The position numbers were made by a program, and so were the translations under genes. The notes under the pieces are model-generated. The model was not told the origin of the DNA, did no database searches, and saw nothing but the letters and a program-made list of their open reading frames with translations. Below are positions 6,462-15,915 of a stretch of 42,431 nt of DNA, one piece after another (positions within the stretch are counted from its first letter, which is position 1; the number at the start of each line of letters is the position of its first letter). Origin of the DNA: Clostridia bacterium (GTDB lineage Bacteria > Bacillota > Clostridia > Oscillospirales > Acutalibacteraceae); contig JAFQFZ010000069.1 of assembly GCA_017398425.1 (NCBI GenBank), positions 1 to 42,431 of the forward strand. Direction: 5' to 3'.

Positions 6462-7415
6462 TCATTTCGTGCTGTCGAGCCAGTTCTTGTAGTCGGTGTA
6501 GAGCGTTTCGGCGGTCTCAAAGCCGCAACGCGCAATGCCGCCGGGTTTCGTCATCATGCCCTGATAGGCGTAGATGATGATCTTCTCGACAAACGGGGAG
6601 ATGGCTTCCATCTGCGCCTTCACGCGCTCCCACGGAGCAGGCTTGAGTGCGGACTGATACACCTTGCCCTCAAACTCGAACACTTCCATGTCCGCCCAGA
6701 TCTTGGCGCGACCCGCTTTTTCGTGAGCTTTCCACAGACCTTCGTAGTACGCCGCTTCCTGCTCGACGAGCGTCTTTTGTACGCCGACCTCATCCTGATA
6801 GGCGATGATGTCAAGGTCGAGGGATTCGAGCTGTTTGACGTAGAGGTCGTCGGGCTTGGTGATGCGCGTGCCGTAGGGACCGATGATGGTCTTGTTCTTC
6901 GGGTTCAGGCGACGCGCTTCGGCGGAGATGGTGTTGATGTACTTGATGAAACGATCGTCAAAGTGACCGTCGATCTCCCATTCGTCGGGCATGTACCAAC
7001 CCTCGATGCACTTGTGGTGACCGTACTGCTCGGAAAGGATGTTCATCGCTTTCAGCGAACGGTTGATGACGGCGGGGTCGGTGGTGTTGACATCGGGTTG
7101 CACCCAGTCGCCGTAGAAACCGGCGGAGAGGAAGATCTTTTGACCCGTCTTGTCCGCCTCGTCGAGCAGGACTTCCAGCACGTTCTCGCAGGCGAGGTGC
7201 TTGGCGTAGGGGAACTCATCGAATTTGTAATAGGTCTCGAAATAGAGCGCCGTCGCCATCAGCACGAGGGTGTCCATGCCGAGCTCGGCGGTCTCGCGCA
7301 CTTTGGCGCGCCATTGCTCCTCGGTGAAGGACCACATGGCGTCGTTGTAATACTTGCCTTCGGCGCGGTTGTGATGATCGAATTCAAAGAAGGTACCGGT
7401 GATGGGCTTGATCAT
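6462..7415 (-). CDS. DUF4434-like protein (putative glycosidase fold), copy 1
   Basis: The 317-residue product begins MIKPITGTFFEFD and is homologous along its whole length to the next gene. Motifs are LGMDTLVLMATAL, EADKTGQ, GWYMPDEWE, DIIAYQDEVGV and WADMEVFEF. The family match to DUF4434 is from memory of its conserved blocks and is moderately sure. There is no signal peptide. The long open frame upstream overlaps argS and was discarded: AAAAGGAG lies 9 nt before ATG 7415. It starts 26 nt after argS ends, so it is probably read from the argS transcript. A tandem duplication then divergence explains the pair. Confidence 0.68.
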   Translation of the reverse strand: MIKPITGTFFEFDHHNRAEGKYYNDAMWSFTEEQWRAKVRETAELGMDTLVLMATALYFETYYKFDEFPYAKHLACENVLEVLLDEADKTGQKIFLSAGFYGDWVQPDVNTTDPAVINRSLKAMNILSEQYGHHKCIEGWYMPDEWEIDGHFDDRFIKYINTISAEARRLNPKNKTIIGPYGTRITKPDDLYVKQLESLDLDIIAYQDEVGVQKTLVEQEAAYYEGLWKAHEKAGRAKIWADMEVFEFEGKVYQSALKPAPWERVKAQMEAISPFVEKIIIYAYQGMMTKPGGIARCGFETAETLYTDYKNWLDSTK

Positions 7416-7441
7416 TGTGAACACTCCTTTTGGATAATCGG

Positions 7442-9199
7442 TTACATATTTTCGACCGCGTCGATGCCCAGCACGTCGAGGTGCATGAGCAACACGTCGC
7501 GGGTCAAGCGACACAGATTCACGCGGGATGCACGCTTTTCGGCATCCGCTTCGTTTGCCACGGGGCAGTCGTGATACATCTTCGAGAACGCCTGGGCGAT
7601 GAGGTAAGCGTTTTCGCACACGAGGTTCGGCGCTTGCTCAGCGAGTGCTTTTTCAAACGCTTCGGCGGTGAGCAGGAGCTTCAAAACCAGTTCGCGCTCG
7701 GCATCCTCGGTGATGACAATGGGTGCAGACGCTTCGGCGTCGATCTTTTTCAACACGGAATGGATGCGGGTGATGTTGTACAGCAGGTAGGTACCCGTCT
7801 TGCCCTCGAAGGAGAGGAACTTATCCATATCGAAGATGTAGTCCTTGGCGCGGTGGTTGATGAGATCGCCGAACTTGATGGCGGCGACACCCACCTTCTC
7901 GGCAACGGTGCGCTTCTCCCCGTCGGAGAGGGAGTTGAGGTAGTCGGAATTTTTGAGCTTGTCGAGCGCCGCTTCGGTGACGGTCTCGAGAAGCGTTTGC
8001 AGCTGCATCACGCCGCCGTCGCGCGTCTTGAACGGCTTGCCGTCCGCACCGTTGATGGTGCCGAAACCGAGGTGCTTGAGGTCACACGCATCGGGAACGA
8101 GCGACGCCTTCTTCGCACAGCGGAACACCTGATCGAAGTGCAGGCTTTGGCGCTTGTCGACGACATACCAGATCTTTTCGGGCGCGTAGTCCCTTTGACG
8201 CTGGATGATGGTGGCAAGATCGGTTGTGGCGTAGAGACTCGAATTGTCGGATTTTTTGATGATGACGGGGGGCATCGGCGCGGTGTCCTCTTCGGTGGCG
8301 AGGTCGACGACCAGTGCGCCCTCGCTTTCACGCAGGAGACCCTGCTCACGAAGAGTGGCAACGAGCGGTTCGACGAATGCTTCTGCGTCGCTTTCTCCGA
8401 GCCACAGCTCAAAGAAGACGTTCAAGCGGTTGTAGTTTTGTTTCAGATCCTCCACCGACACGCGCAGGATCTCCTTCCACAGCGCCATGAAGCCGGGACG
8501 ACCGCTTTGCAGTTCGTAGGTCGCTTGCTGGGCGGTCGCTTTGAACGCGTCGTCCTGCTTCGACTTGCCGCTGGCAAAGGGATACACCTCCTGCAGAAGG
8601 TCGACGTCGAGCGTCGGGACGTCATCGGTGTCGGCGTTGAAATCGTCGGCAAACACGCGCCACTCAGGGTTGCGCTCGCGCAGTTCCGCAATGACGAGAC
8701 CGATCTGCAGACCCCAGTCACCGAGGTGGATATCGCCGATGGTGCGGTAGCCGCTCGCTTTGCACAGGCGCTTGATCGCTTCGCCGATGATGGCGGGACG
8801 CAGGTGACCGATGTGAAGAGGCTTTGCGACGTTCGGTCCGCCGTAGTCGACGATGACGGTCTTGTCCTTGCCGACCTGCTCGACGAGCGGGCGCTCCTCG
8901 GTGCCGAGGACCATCGCCATCGCGGCGAGCGCCTCATCCTTGAGGGTCAGGTTCAAAAAGCCGGGCATGGCGACTTCCGCTTTGGCGAACATCGGGTTTT
9001 CGGCGAGCTTCGCTGCGACATCGCCGGCGATCATCGCGGGGGCTTTGCGGTGGAGCTTCGCACCGCCGAACGCGCCGTTGCACTGGAACTGGCAGAGTTC
9101 GGGACGGTCGGACACCGTCACGGTACCGAGCGAACGGTCGTAGCCGCACGCTTCAAACGCGTCGGACACGACCAGGGTCAATTGTTTGGTTAAGGTCAT
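7442..9199 (-). CDS. argS: Arginyl-tRNA synthetase
   Basis: This class I aminoacyl-tRNA synthetase joins arginine to tRNA-Arg using ATP. The 585-residue product has the N-terminal Add1 domain, the HIGH signature at 129-132 in KPLHIGHLRPAIIGEAI, a typical ArgRS KTRDGG segment in place of a classic KMSKS, and a C-terminal helical DALR anticodon-binding domain ending in LLMHLDVLGI. Length is normal for the family. The start ATG 9199 follows AAAGAAGTG. Its neighbour is the DUF1934 gene, a pairing also known from Bacillus (argS-ywiB). No T-box leader was found. Confidence 0.96.
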   Translation of the reverse strand: MTLTKQLTLVVSDAFEACGYDRSLGTVTVSDRPELCQFQCNGAFGGAKLHRKAPAMIAGDVAAKLAENPMFAKAEVAMPGFLNLTLKDEALAAMAMVLGTEERPLVEQVGKDKTVIVDYGGPNVAKPLHIGHLRPAIIGEAIKRLCKASGYRTIGDIHLGDWGLQIGLVIAELRERNPEWRVFADDFNADTDDVPTLDVDLLQEVYPFASGKSKQDDAFKATAQQATYELQSGRPGFMALWKEILRVSVEDLKQNYNRLNVFFELWLGESDAEAFVEPLVATLREQGLLRESEGALVVDLATEEDTAPMPPVIIKKSDNSSLYATTDLATIIQRQRDYAPEKIWYVVDKRQSLHFDQVFRCAKKASLVPDACDLKHLGFGTINGADGKPFKTRDGGVMQLQTLLETVTEAALDKLKNSDYLNSLSDGEKRTVAEKVGVAAIKFGDLINHRAKDYIFDMDKFLSFEGKTGTYLLYNITRIHSVLKKIDAEASAPIVITEDAERELVLKLLLTAEAFEKALAEQAPNLVCENAYLIAQAFSKMYHDCPVANEADAEKRASRVNLCRLTRDVLLMHLDVLGIDAVENM

Positions 9200-9236
9200 T
9201 TGAAAACACTTCTTTCGTGGAAAAACTAACAGCCGT

Positions 9237-9653
9237 TCACACTACGGGCGTGACGGTGAAGGTCAAACGGTGGGAGGAACAGTCGCTTCCCGCTTTGAGC
9301 GTGTAGCACACGTCCGCTTGCCCGCCCGAGGCGGTAAGCGCCGCGTGGTAGCGGGAGGCGTTCGTCGTCAGCGGTAACGCGCCGAACGGCGTTTGGTACA
9401 GGCACTCGCGGTCGATGCCGACGACGATGGTCAACACGCACGTATAGTCGCCGCGGCGAATCAGCTCAAGCGTGTCACGGTAGAACCGCACGGTGGTCAG
9501 CGTGTTGCCGAGTCCTTCGTCGCCGCTCGGCTCGCGGTAGGACAGCTCCGTATAGTCGTCGAACGTACGCAAAAAGCCGTCGATGGTTTGGTCGGTCTGC
9601 CCTGTTTCGCCGTCGCTCGTGACGGCGGATTGCAGACGGATGGTCACTTTCAT
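9237..9653 (-). CDS. DUF1934 family protein (YwiB-like)
   Basis: The 138-residue product begins MKVTIRLQSAVTSDGE and is predicted to be almost all beta strand, with the family's G-T-----FY(R)(D) and SR(Y)HAALTASGG-like segments. DUF1934 proteins form a calycin-like barrel and have no proven function. The link with argS is conserved in Firmicutes, which supports the assignment. Its ribosome site GAGGTG lies across the 9 nt gap to murI. It is cytoplasmic, with no signal peptide. It may bind a small ligand, but that is inference from the fold. Confidence 0.8.
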   Translation of the reverse strand: MKVTIRLQSAVTSDGETGQTDQTIDGFLRTFDDYTELSYREPSGDEGLGNTLTTVRFYRDTLELIRRGDYTCVLTIVVGIDRECLYQTPFGALPLTTNASRYHAALTASGGQADVCYTLKAGSDCSSHRLTFTVTPVV

Positions 9654-9662
9654 CGCCGCACC

Positions 9663-10478
9663 TCATTCCTGAAAAGCGGCGGTGTCCACCATGGACACGT
9701 CATCGCTGACGGCGCGTCCGAGGAACATCTGCGCCACATCCGAGAAGCCTTGCGGCGTGTCGGACACAAAGAAGCGGCAACCGCCGTCGCCGTTTTCGCA
9801 CAGCGCGTCGGCTTGTTGTAAGAGGACGTGCGCCGCCTTGGCGGTCTCGCGTCCCGAATCGATGAGGGTTACGCCGTCGCCCAAAATATCCTGCAGGATG
9901 GGGGCGAGGAGCGGGAAGTGGGTGCAACCGAGGATCAGGGTGTCGATGTCCGCCTCGATGAGCGGTTGCAGATACCGCTTCGCCGTCGCGATGGTCACCT
10001 CGTCGTCGCGGTCGATCCAGCCGTTTTCGACGAGCGAAACAAACAGCGGACACGCCTTGGAAAACACCTGCACATCGGGGCGTTCTCGGCGCATGGCGTA
10101 ACCGAACGCGTCCGTTTGCACGGTGGCGGCGGTGCCGAGTACGCCGATGCGTCCGCTCTTGGTGGCGGCGACCGCCGCCTTGGCGGTGGCATCCACCACA
10201 CCGATGGCGGGCACGTCCTGCGCTTTAAGCACCTCCGCGCCGACGGAGCTTGCCGTGCCGCAGGCGGCGATGATCAGCTTGACGTCGAACTTGCGCAAAA
10301 AGCGGCAATCCTCGGCGGTGTAGCGACGGATGGTGTCGGGACTGCGCGTGCCGTAGGGGACGCGACCCGTGTCACCGAAATAGACGATATTCTCTTTTTC
10401 AAGTTCTTTGAGGAGCTGGCGCACCACGGTCAGTCCGCCCAGCCCCGAATCGAACACACCGATGGGGCGATTGTCCAT
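9663..10478 (-). CDS. murI: Glutamate racemase
   Basis: It interconverts L- and D-glutamate without cofactor, supplying D-Glu to MurD in peptidoglycan synthesis. The 271-residue product has FDSGLGGL (Asp10), YFGD-GR-PYG, the first catalytic cysteine at 73 in IIAACGTASS, and the second at 185 in GCTHFPLL. The usual ACNTA motif reads ACGTA here, so Asn is replaced by Gly; both catalytic cysteines remain. ATG 10478 follows GAAGGTGA. It lies 20 nt after lepA and 9 nt before the DUF1934 gene, inside one operon. Confidence 0.95.
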   Translation of the reverse strand: MDNRPIGVFDSGLGGLTVVRQLLKELEKENIVYFGDTGRVPYGTRSPDTIRRYTAEDCRFLRKFDVKLIIAACGTASSVGAEVLKAQDVPAIGVVDATAKAAVAATKSGRIGVLGTAATVQTDAFGYAMRRERPDVQVFSKACPLFVSLVENGWIDRDDEVTIATAKRYLQPLIEADIDTLILGCTHFPLLAPILQDILGDGVTLIDSGRETAKAAHVLLQQADALCENGDGGCRFFVSDTPQGFSDVAQMFLGRAVSDDVSMVDTAAFQE

Positions 10479-10498
10479 GGGTCTTCACCTTCTTAGGG

Positions 10499-12310
10499 TC
10501 AATCTTCGTCGAGCTTGAGAACGGCCATAAACGCCTCCTGCGGCACTTCGATGGTGCCGAGCTGGCGCATACGCTTTTTGCCTTCCTTCTGCTTTTCGAG
10601 GAGCTTCTTCTTACGGGTAATGTCGCCGCCGTAGCACTTGGCAAGCACGTCCTTGCGCATCGCGCGCACCGTTTCGCGGGCGATGACCTTGCCGCCGATG
10701 GCGGCCTGGACGGGCACTTCAAAGAGCTGGCGCGGGATGTTTTCCTTCAGCTTTTCGCACATACGGCGCGCACGCGCGTAGGCGTTGCCCGAGTAGACGA
10801 TGAAGCTGAGTGCGTCGACCATGTCGCCGTTTAAGAGGATGTCGAGCTTGACAAGCTCGCTCTTGGCGTAGCCCTTGAGCTCGTAGTCGAAGCTCGCGTA
10901 GCCGCGGGTGCGCGACTTGAGCGCATCGAAAAAGTCGTAGACGATCTCGTTCAAGGGCAGTTCATAGTGAATGTCGACACGGGTGGGATCGAGGTATTTC
11001 ATATCCTTGAACACACCGCGGCGCTGTTGGCAAAGCTCCATGATGTTGCCGACGAAATCGTTCGGGGCGAAGATGTGCGCGTCGGTGATGGGCTCTTCCG
11101 CCATGGCGATCTGCGCGGGGTCAGGGTAGTTCGTGGGGTTGTCGATGTAGGTTACCGTGCCGTCGGACATGGTGATGCGATAGATAACCGACGGGGCGGT
11201 GGTGATGAGGTCGAGGTTGTATTCGCGCTCGAGGCGTTCTTGGATGATCTCCATGTGGAGAAGACCGAGGAAGCCGCAACGGAAGCCGAACCCGAGTGCG
11301 ACGGACGTTTCCGGTTCAAAGGTGAGCGCGGCGTCGTTGAGCTGGAGGCGTTCGAGTGCCTCACGCAGGTCTTGGTAATGCGCGCCGTCCGCGGGGAACA
11401 CACCGCAGAACACCATCGGGTTGACCTTGCGGTAGCCGGGGAGCGGTTCGGGTGTCGGGCGAGAGGCGAGGGTGACGGTGTCGCCCACGCGCGCGTCACC
11501 CACCGTTTTGATGGAGGCGGCGATGTAGCCGACTTCGCCCGCTTGCAGGATGCCCGTCGGTTCGGGACGCGAGGGGCGCATCACGCCCACTTCGGTCACG
11601 TCAAACTCCGCGCCCGTCGCCATCATGCGAATGCGGTCGCCCGTCTTGACACAGCCTTCCTTGACACGGATGTAGACGATGACGCCTTTGTAGCTGTCGT
11701 AGTAGCTGTCGAAGATGAGTGCCTGCAAGGGCGCTTCGGCATCGCCCTTCGGGGCGGGGATGTATTCGACGATCGCTTCGAGCACCTGCTCGATGTTCAG
11801 TCCCGATTTTGCCGAGACCATCGGGGCGTAGGACGCATCGATGCCGATGATGTCCTCGATCTCCTGTTGCACCTTTTCGGGGTGTGCGGCAGGCAGATCG
11901 ATCTTGTTGATGACGGGGACGACCTCGAGGTCGTGCTCGACGGCGAGGTAGGTGTTGGCGAGCGTTTGCGCCTCGATGCCTTGGGACGCATCGACGACGA
12001 GGAGTGCGCCTTCACACGCCGCCAGCGCACGCGACACTTCGTAGTTGAAGTCCACGTGACCGGGGGTGTCGATGAGGTTGAAGGTGTAGGTCTCGCCGTC
12101 GTTCGCCTTGTAGTTGAGCGTGACGACGTGCGCTTTGATGGTGATGCCGCGCTCGCGTTCGAGATCCATGCTGTCGAGCAACTGCTCTTCCATGTCGCGC
12201 TTTGCCACGGTGTTGGTCAGCTCGAGGATACGGTCCGCGAGTGTCGATTTGCCGTGGTCGATGTGCGCGATGATACAAAAATTGCGGGTTTTATCGAGTG
12301 ATGCAGGCAA
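10499..12310 (-). CDS. lepA: Elongation factor 4 (LepA)
   Basis: LepA is a translational GTPase that binds the ribosome and affects initiation and back-translocation. The product of 603 residues has AHIDHGKST (about 15-23), the ERGITIK switch I block, [14 protein letters not shown], and the LepA-specific C-terminal domain ending in [12 protein letters not shown]. The start is set by the ribosome site: AGGAGG occupies 12324-12319, so the GTG at 12319 overlaps it and cannot be used well, while TTG at 12310 is in frame and 8 nt downstream. It follows the DUF1015 gene by about 95 nt. Confidence 0.95.
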   Translation of the reverse strand: MPASLDKTRNFCIIAHIDHGKSTLADRILELTNTVAKRDMEEQLLDSMDLERERGITIKAHVVTLNYKANDGETYTFNLIDTPGHVDFNYEVSRALAACEGALLVVDASQGIEAQTLANTYLAVEHDLEVVPVINKIDLPAAHPEKVQQEIEDIIGIDASYAPMVSAKSGLNIEQVLEAIVEYIPAPKGDAEAPLQALIFDSYYDSYKGVIVYIRVKEGCVKTGDRIRMMATGAEFDVTEVGVMRPSRPEPTGILQAGEVGYIAASIKTVGDARVGDTVTLASRPTPEPLPGYRKVNPMVFCGVFPADGAHYQDLREALERLQLNDAALTFEPETSVALGFGFRCGFLGLLHMEIIQERLEREYNLDLITTAPSVIYRITMSDGTVTYIDNPTNYPDPAQIAMAEEPITDAHIFAPNDFVGNIMELCQQRRGVFKDMKYLDPTRVDIHYELPLNEIVYDFFDALKSRTRGYASFDYELKGYAKSELVKLDILLNGDMVDALSFIVYSGNAYARARRMCEKLKENIPRQLFEVPVQAAIGGKVIARETVRAMRKDVLAKCYGGDITRKKKLLEKQKEGKKRMRQLGTIEVPQEAFMAVLKLDED

Positions 12311-12405
12311 GGCTTGCACCTCCTATGGTTTAAGCCGACCGAATGGGGATCCGTTTGTCGGTGTGATTTTGAGTGGTGCGTGTCGGTTGGTGGCAGTGAA
12401 AACGA

Positions 12406-13671
12406 TCAATCCAACTCGTTCATCGTCAGACCGGTGATCAGCTTCGGGTAGAAGTAGGTGGATTTTTGCGGCATCTTTTCGCCTGCCGCCGCGACGCCTT
12501 GGATCTCCGAGACGCGGGTGGGGTTCAAGAGGATGGCGCATTGATAGGTGCCGTTTTGCACGCCGTCGATCGCTTCGCCGAGGATGCGGGTGTAGGTCAG
12601 GTTGATCTGTTGCGCCATGTTCTCCTTGTCGATGCCGAGCACGCGCTCGAGAACGCCTGAGTGCAGGACGTTGACGTCGAGCTGACGGGACACGGCGGAT
12701 TCCTCGGGCAGGAGGCTATCCATCAGCGTGTCGTTGGTGAGCGTCAGGAGCGCGGAGGTCTCACCGCCCGCGTAGACGACGAACGCTTTTTTGCCCGCGT
12801 CGTAGGCTTCGGCGAGCTTTGCCTGTGCGTCGTCGAGCGTCAGATCGCGTTCGACGGCGAAGTCCGCTTCGCACGCCGTGAGGAGCTTGTTCACGTCAAA
12901 ATCGGGCAGGTCGCGCAGGAGACGATGCGTCGGGAACACGACGAGTCCCGGATGGCTCATCTCGACGAGCATCATCATCACGCGCGCCGCACCGCCGACG
13001 GGCAGACCCTGCTCGAGACGCCAGTTTTTGTAGTTGAGTGCGGTTTCGTAGCGATGGTGACCGTCCGCAATGTACAGCTTCACGCCGTCAAACGCCGCTT
13101 GCACTTCGGCGATCGTGTCCTTGTCGGTGATCGCCCACAGGCGGTGGCGCAGACCTTCGCCGTCGACGAGGTCGTTCAAGGGAGCCGTCTCCATCACGCG
13201 GTCGAGGATCGCCTTGGTGTCGGCTTGGTAGAGCGAGTAGATGTCCGAGAAGTTGAAGTTGGTCGCTTTCATGAGGTTCAAGCGGTCGGTCTTCGCCTTC
13301 GAGAGCGTCCATTCGTGCGGAAGCACCACGCCCTCCGAGAACGGCGAGATCTCCACCGCCGCCAAAATGCCGCCGACGTTCTTGCGCTCGTTGTCCACTT
13401 CGAATTCGATGTCGTAGACGTAGAATGCCGCTTCTTCGTCGCGTGCGAGCGTGCCGTCTTCGCACCAGGCTTTGACGGTCTTGCCCGCCTCGGCATAGGG
13501 GTCTTCGCCCTCACGCGGGAGCTCCAGGCGGATGATGTTGTGTTCGTTTTGTGCGAGATACGCGCGGCGTTGTTCGTCGCTGATGATGTCGTAGGGCGGG
13601 CAGACCAGTTCGGTCATATCGCCGGCCTCGGCGGAAAAGCGCCATGCGCGAAACGGATATACGTTAGCCAT
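12406..13671 (-). CDS. DUF1015 family protein
   Basis: The 421-residue product has the family's hallmarks: an N-terminal (Y)PFRAWR, PPYD(V/I)I, HNIIRLELP, the highly conserved ADGHHRYETAL near residue 200, FPTHRLL, and the C-terminal KMPQKSTYFYPKLITGL. DUF1015 proteins are widespread in anaerobes, and I know no firmly established role. There is no signal peptide or membrane segment. AGGAGG precedes ATG 13671 by 8-10 nt, and a good promoter lies at 13709-13738, so this is the first gene of the seven-gene minus-strand run. Confidence 0.88.
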   Translation of the reverse strand: MANVYPFRAWRFSAEAGDMTELVCPPYDIISDEQRRAYLAQNEHNIIRLELPREGEDPYAEAGKTVKAWCEDGTLARDEEAAFYVYDIEFEVDNERKNVGGILAAVEISPFSEGVVLPHEWTLSKAKTDRLNLMKATNFNFSDIYSLYQADTKAILDRVMETAPLNDLVDGEGLRHRLWAITDKDTIAEVQAAFDGVKLYIADGHHRYETALNYKNWRLEQGLPVGGAARVMMMLVEMSHPGLVVFPTHRLLRDLPDFDVNKLLTACEADFAVERDLTLDDAQAKLAEAYDAGKKAFVVYAGGETSALLTLTNDTLMDSLLPEESAVSRQLDVNVLHSGVLERVLGIDKENMAQQINLTYTRILGEAIDGVQNGTYQCAILLNPTRVSEIQGVAAAGEKMPQKSTYFYPKLITGLTMNELD

Positions 13672-13708
13672 AAGAATACTGCCTCCTAAACAAAGTTATA
13701 CAGTATAT

Positions 13709-13738
13709 ATTCTACCCGACAACCGCCCCGTTCGTCAA
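13709..13738 (-). promoter_or_regulatory. Promoter of the DUF1015-lepA-murI-argS run
   Basis: On the minus strand TTGACG (13738-13733), an 18 nt spacer and TAGAAT (13714-13709) precede the DUF1015 gene, leaving a leader of about 30 nt. Confidence 0.7.
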
Positions 13739-13775
13739 GGGGTTTTCTATTATATAAGAGGTTAAATATAAAAAA

Positions 13776-13806
13776 GAAAACCGCCTGCTTTGTGCAGGCG
13801 GTTTTC
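13776..13806 (-). terminator. Terminator of the dockerin operon
   Basis: GAAAACCGCCTGC at 13776-13788 pairs with GCAGGCGGTTTTC at 13794-13806. On the minus strand it is followed by TTTTTTATA, and it lies 8 nt after the last dockerin gene. Confidence 0.85.
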
Positions 13807-13813
13807 GCCGGAT

Positions 13814-15889
13814 TTATTCATTCACAAGGTCTTTGAGCATTTGGCGCACATCCGAGGAACTGACCTCGCCGTCGCGGTCGTAATCCGCCGCTTTGAGCGC
13901 GTTGTCCGTCAGTTTCGTTTTGCCGAGGATGTGACGGAAGATGGCGGTCGCGTCTTTGGTGGAAACGGCACCGTCGTCGTTGACGTCGCCGGGGATGACC
14001 GACAGCGACATCAGCTCAAACGCGTTCCACGTGACGTCTGCGCCGACCGTGCCGTAGACCGACAGCGTGTAGTTGTGCAGGGTGATGACACCCGTTGTGC
14101 CGAGCTTGTCGGCGAGGTTGACGTAGCAGTCGAGCGGGGCGGTGAAGTCGACGTTGCTGTCCTTGACGAGCATCGACAACTGTATGCGTCCCGTGCTGCC
14201 GTCGGGGTAGCTGAAATTCAGGTGACCGTTGGCGGCACCGATGCCGGGCGTCATGTTCAGGTGGAGATAGGGTGTTTGTTGCAGGTCGACGGTCTTTTCG
14301 CAGGTGATGCGCACCGACGGCCACGCAAGCGCGCTGTCGGTGGCGCGGGCGATGGTCAGCGACCCGTCGGCGTTGATAACGGAATCCACCTTGCCGTCGG
14401 CGATCGCCACGGCGGACATCGTCGTCGGGAGCAGGCTGTCGCCGTCGCCCGCAAATTCGACATTTTCGCCTTCGTCGCCGAAGAAGAAATAGCTCAGCAC
14501 CGTTTCCGAGCCGTCCTTCGCGCCGTAGAGCTTCATCGAGTTGAGGATCCAACGGCGCTCGGCGGTGGCGTACTTGCGCATATCGATGCACCCTGTGACC
14601 GAGGTCTTTGCGTATTGTGCACGCCCGTTTTCAAAGAGCGCGTCCCATGTTTCGCCGCTTTCGCTGAGCTCGGCGCCGTCTTTCGAGGCGTCAAAGAAGG
14701 TCAGCCACGGCGAATAGTTGGAGTTGCTGTAGAGGGAGAAGGTGAAGTCCGCGCCCGGCTGTACGACCGCTGAGAAGTAGAGGTACGGCGTGACATCAAG
14801 GTCGATGTCGATGCCGAGACTGCCGGCGGTCTGATTCGTCGCGGTGAATACGGGACGGTCAAGACCGTTGTGGTTGAAATAGCCGATCAGGTCGACTTTG
14901 TGCGAGACGAGCGGCGCCACCTTGGCGGCGTGGTAAAGGATCGGATTTTGCGGGGTGGCGGCGTCACCGTAGGTCGCGTTCGTGGGCCAAGAGAACTTCG
15001 GCACCTCCAGCACCGATTCCGTCACCGCAAAGGGAGTGGCATGGGCGTTGACGGCCGCTTCGATCGCCGCCGCTTTGGTGTAGGCCGACATATTGGCGGG
15101 ACACCAAGCGATGTGCGAGATGTCCGCACCCGTCAGCGCCTTGAAGAAGGTGAGGGCGGCGGTGTAGCGCCCCGCAAGCAGGCTCAGATGGTAGTTGTCG
15201 CGGGTCAGCAGTCCGATCTCGGCGGTGCGCGCGTTTTGGATGGCGGTGCCCGTCGGGGACACGATGTCGATGGCGCTGTTTGTCAGAATGTGATCGCACG
15301 TCAACGCACAGATCGCTTGGTAGTAGGCGGCGGTGTCGTTGTCAAACACGTTGATGAGCTCTTCGTGAGAACCTTTTTCACCGACCCACGTCATGTTGAA
15401 CGCGATCTTGGTATCGGAGGACACATAGGAGCGGATGTAATTTGCCAGATTCGTCAAGTTGGTGTAGGACGCGGTGTCCGCGTAGCGACTGCCGTCGCCG
15501 GTGCCGTGCTGGATGGAAACGTAGTCCCAATCCTCACTTTGCAGGGTGGCACGGATGGCGTGGTTATAGGTACTTGTCCAGCCGCTTCCCGTGTTGACGA
15601 AGTATTCGTAGCCCGCCGTGTTGTTGACGGCGTTGTTGTAGTGTTTGTTGATGGAGCAACCGCCGATGTAGAGTGTTCCGAGCTTGATGTCTTTGACACC
15701 CATCGACTTGGCGACATCGGCGAGGTGTTCCATCGTGTCCACGCCGAAGCTGTTGCCGATGCACAGGATCTTCAGGCTTTCGGGGACGGAACCGTCAGGG
15801 TTCGGGGAGGAGGTAACCGCCGCGGAAGCGAACGGCACCAACGTGAGCATCAGTGCGCCGCAGAGAATAAGAGACAGCAGTTTTTTCAT
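13814..15889 (-). CDS. Secreted DUF4886 (SGNH-like) protein with dockerin
   Basis: The 691-residue product has a signal peptide (about 1-23, ASA cleavage). A DUF4886 domain follows, with ILCIGNSF at 41-48 (Ser47 the likely nucleophile) and TLYIGGCSINKH at about 72-83; DUF4886 belongs to the SGNH/GDSL hydrolase superfamily. A DNYHLS segment may supply the catalytic Asp/His. Next come two beta-rich regions, the second shared with the two upstream dockerin proteins (from SLLPTTM to WNAFEL). A type I dockerin ends the protein at 633-691, with two calcium loops, DVNDDGAVSTKD and DYDRDGEVSSSD. It probably acts outside the cell on acetylated or esterified glycans and binds a cohesin. ATG 15889 follows GGAGGTG. 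Confidence 0.85.
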   Translation of the reverse strand: MKKLLSLILCGALMLTLVPFASAAVTSSPNPDGSVPESLKILCIGNSFGVDTMEHLADVAKSMGVKDIKLGTLYIGGCSINKHYNNAVNNTAGYEYFVNTGSGWTSTYNHAIRATLQSEDWDYVSIQHGTGDGSRYADTASYTNLTNLANYIRSYVSSDTKIAFNMTWVGEKGSHEELINVFDNDTAAYYQAICALTCDHILTNSAIDIVSPTGTAIQNARTAEIGLLTRDNYHLSLLAGRYTAALTFFKALTGADISHIAWCPANMSAYTKAAAIEAAVNAHATPFAVTESVLEVPKFSWPTNATYGDAATPQNPILYHAAKVAPLVSHKVDLIGYFNHNGLDRPVFTATNQTAGSLGIDIDLDVTPYLYFSAVVQPGADFTFSLYSNSNYSPWLTFFDASKDGAELSESGETWDALFENGRAQYAKTSVTGCIDMRKYATAERRWILNSMKLYGAKDGSETVLSYFFFGDEGENVEFAGDGDSLLPTTMSAVAIADGKVDSVINADGSLTIARATDSALAWPSVRITCEKTVDLQQTPYLHLNMTPGIGAANGHLNFSYPDGSTGRIQLSMLVKDSNVDFTAPLDCYVNLADKLGTTGVITLHNYTLSVYGTVGADVTWNAFELMSLSVIPGDVNDDGAVSTKDATAIFRHILGKTKLTDNALKAADYDRDGEVSSSDVRQMLKDLVNE

Positions 15890-15915
15890 GGGAAAGCACC
15901 TCCGTTTTTTTGAAG

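Noticed and set aside
7439..7447. GGTTACAT at the argS stop, similar to the TGTAACC motif
   Set aside because: It is part of the stop codon context of a coding gene and not near a promoter.
7416..7619. N-terminal extension of the first DUF4434-like protein
   Set aside because: It overlaps the 3' end of argS and lacks a ribosome site; AAAAGGAG before 7415 fixes the start.
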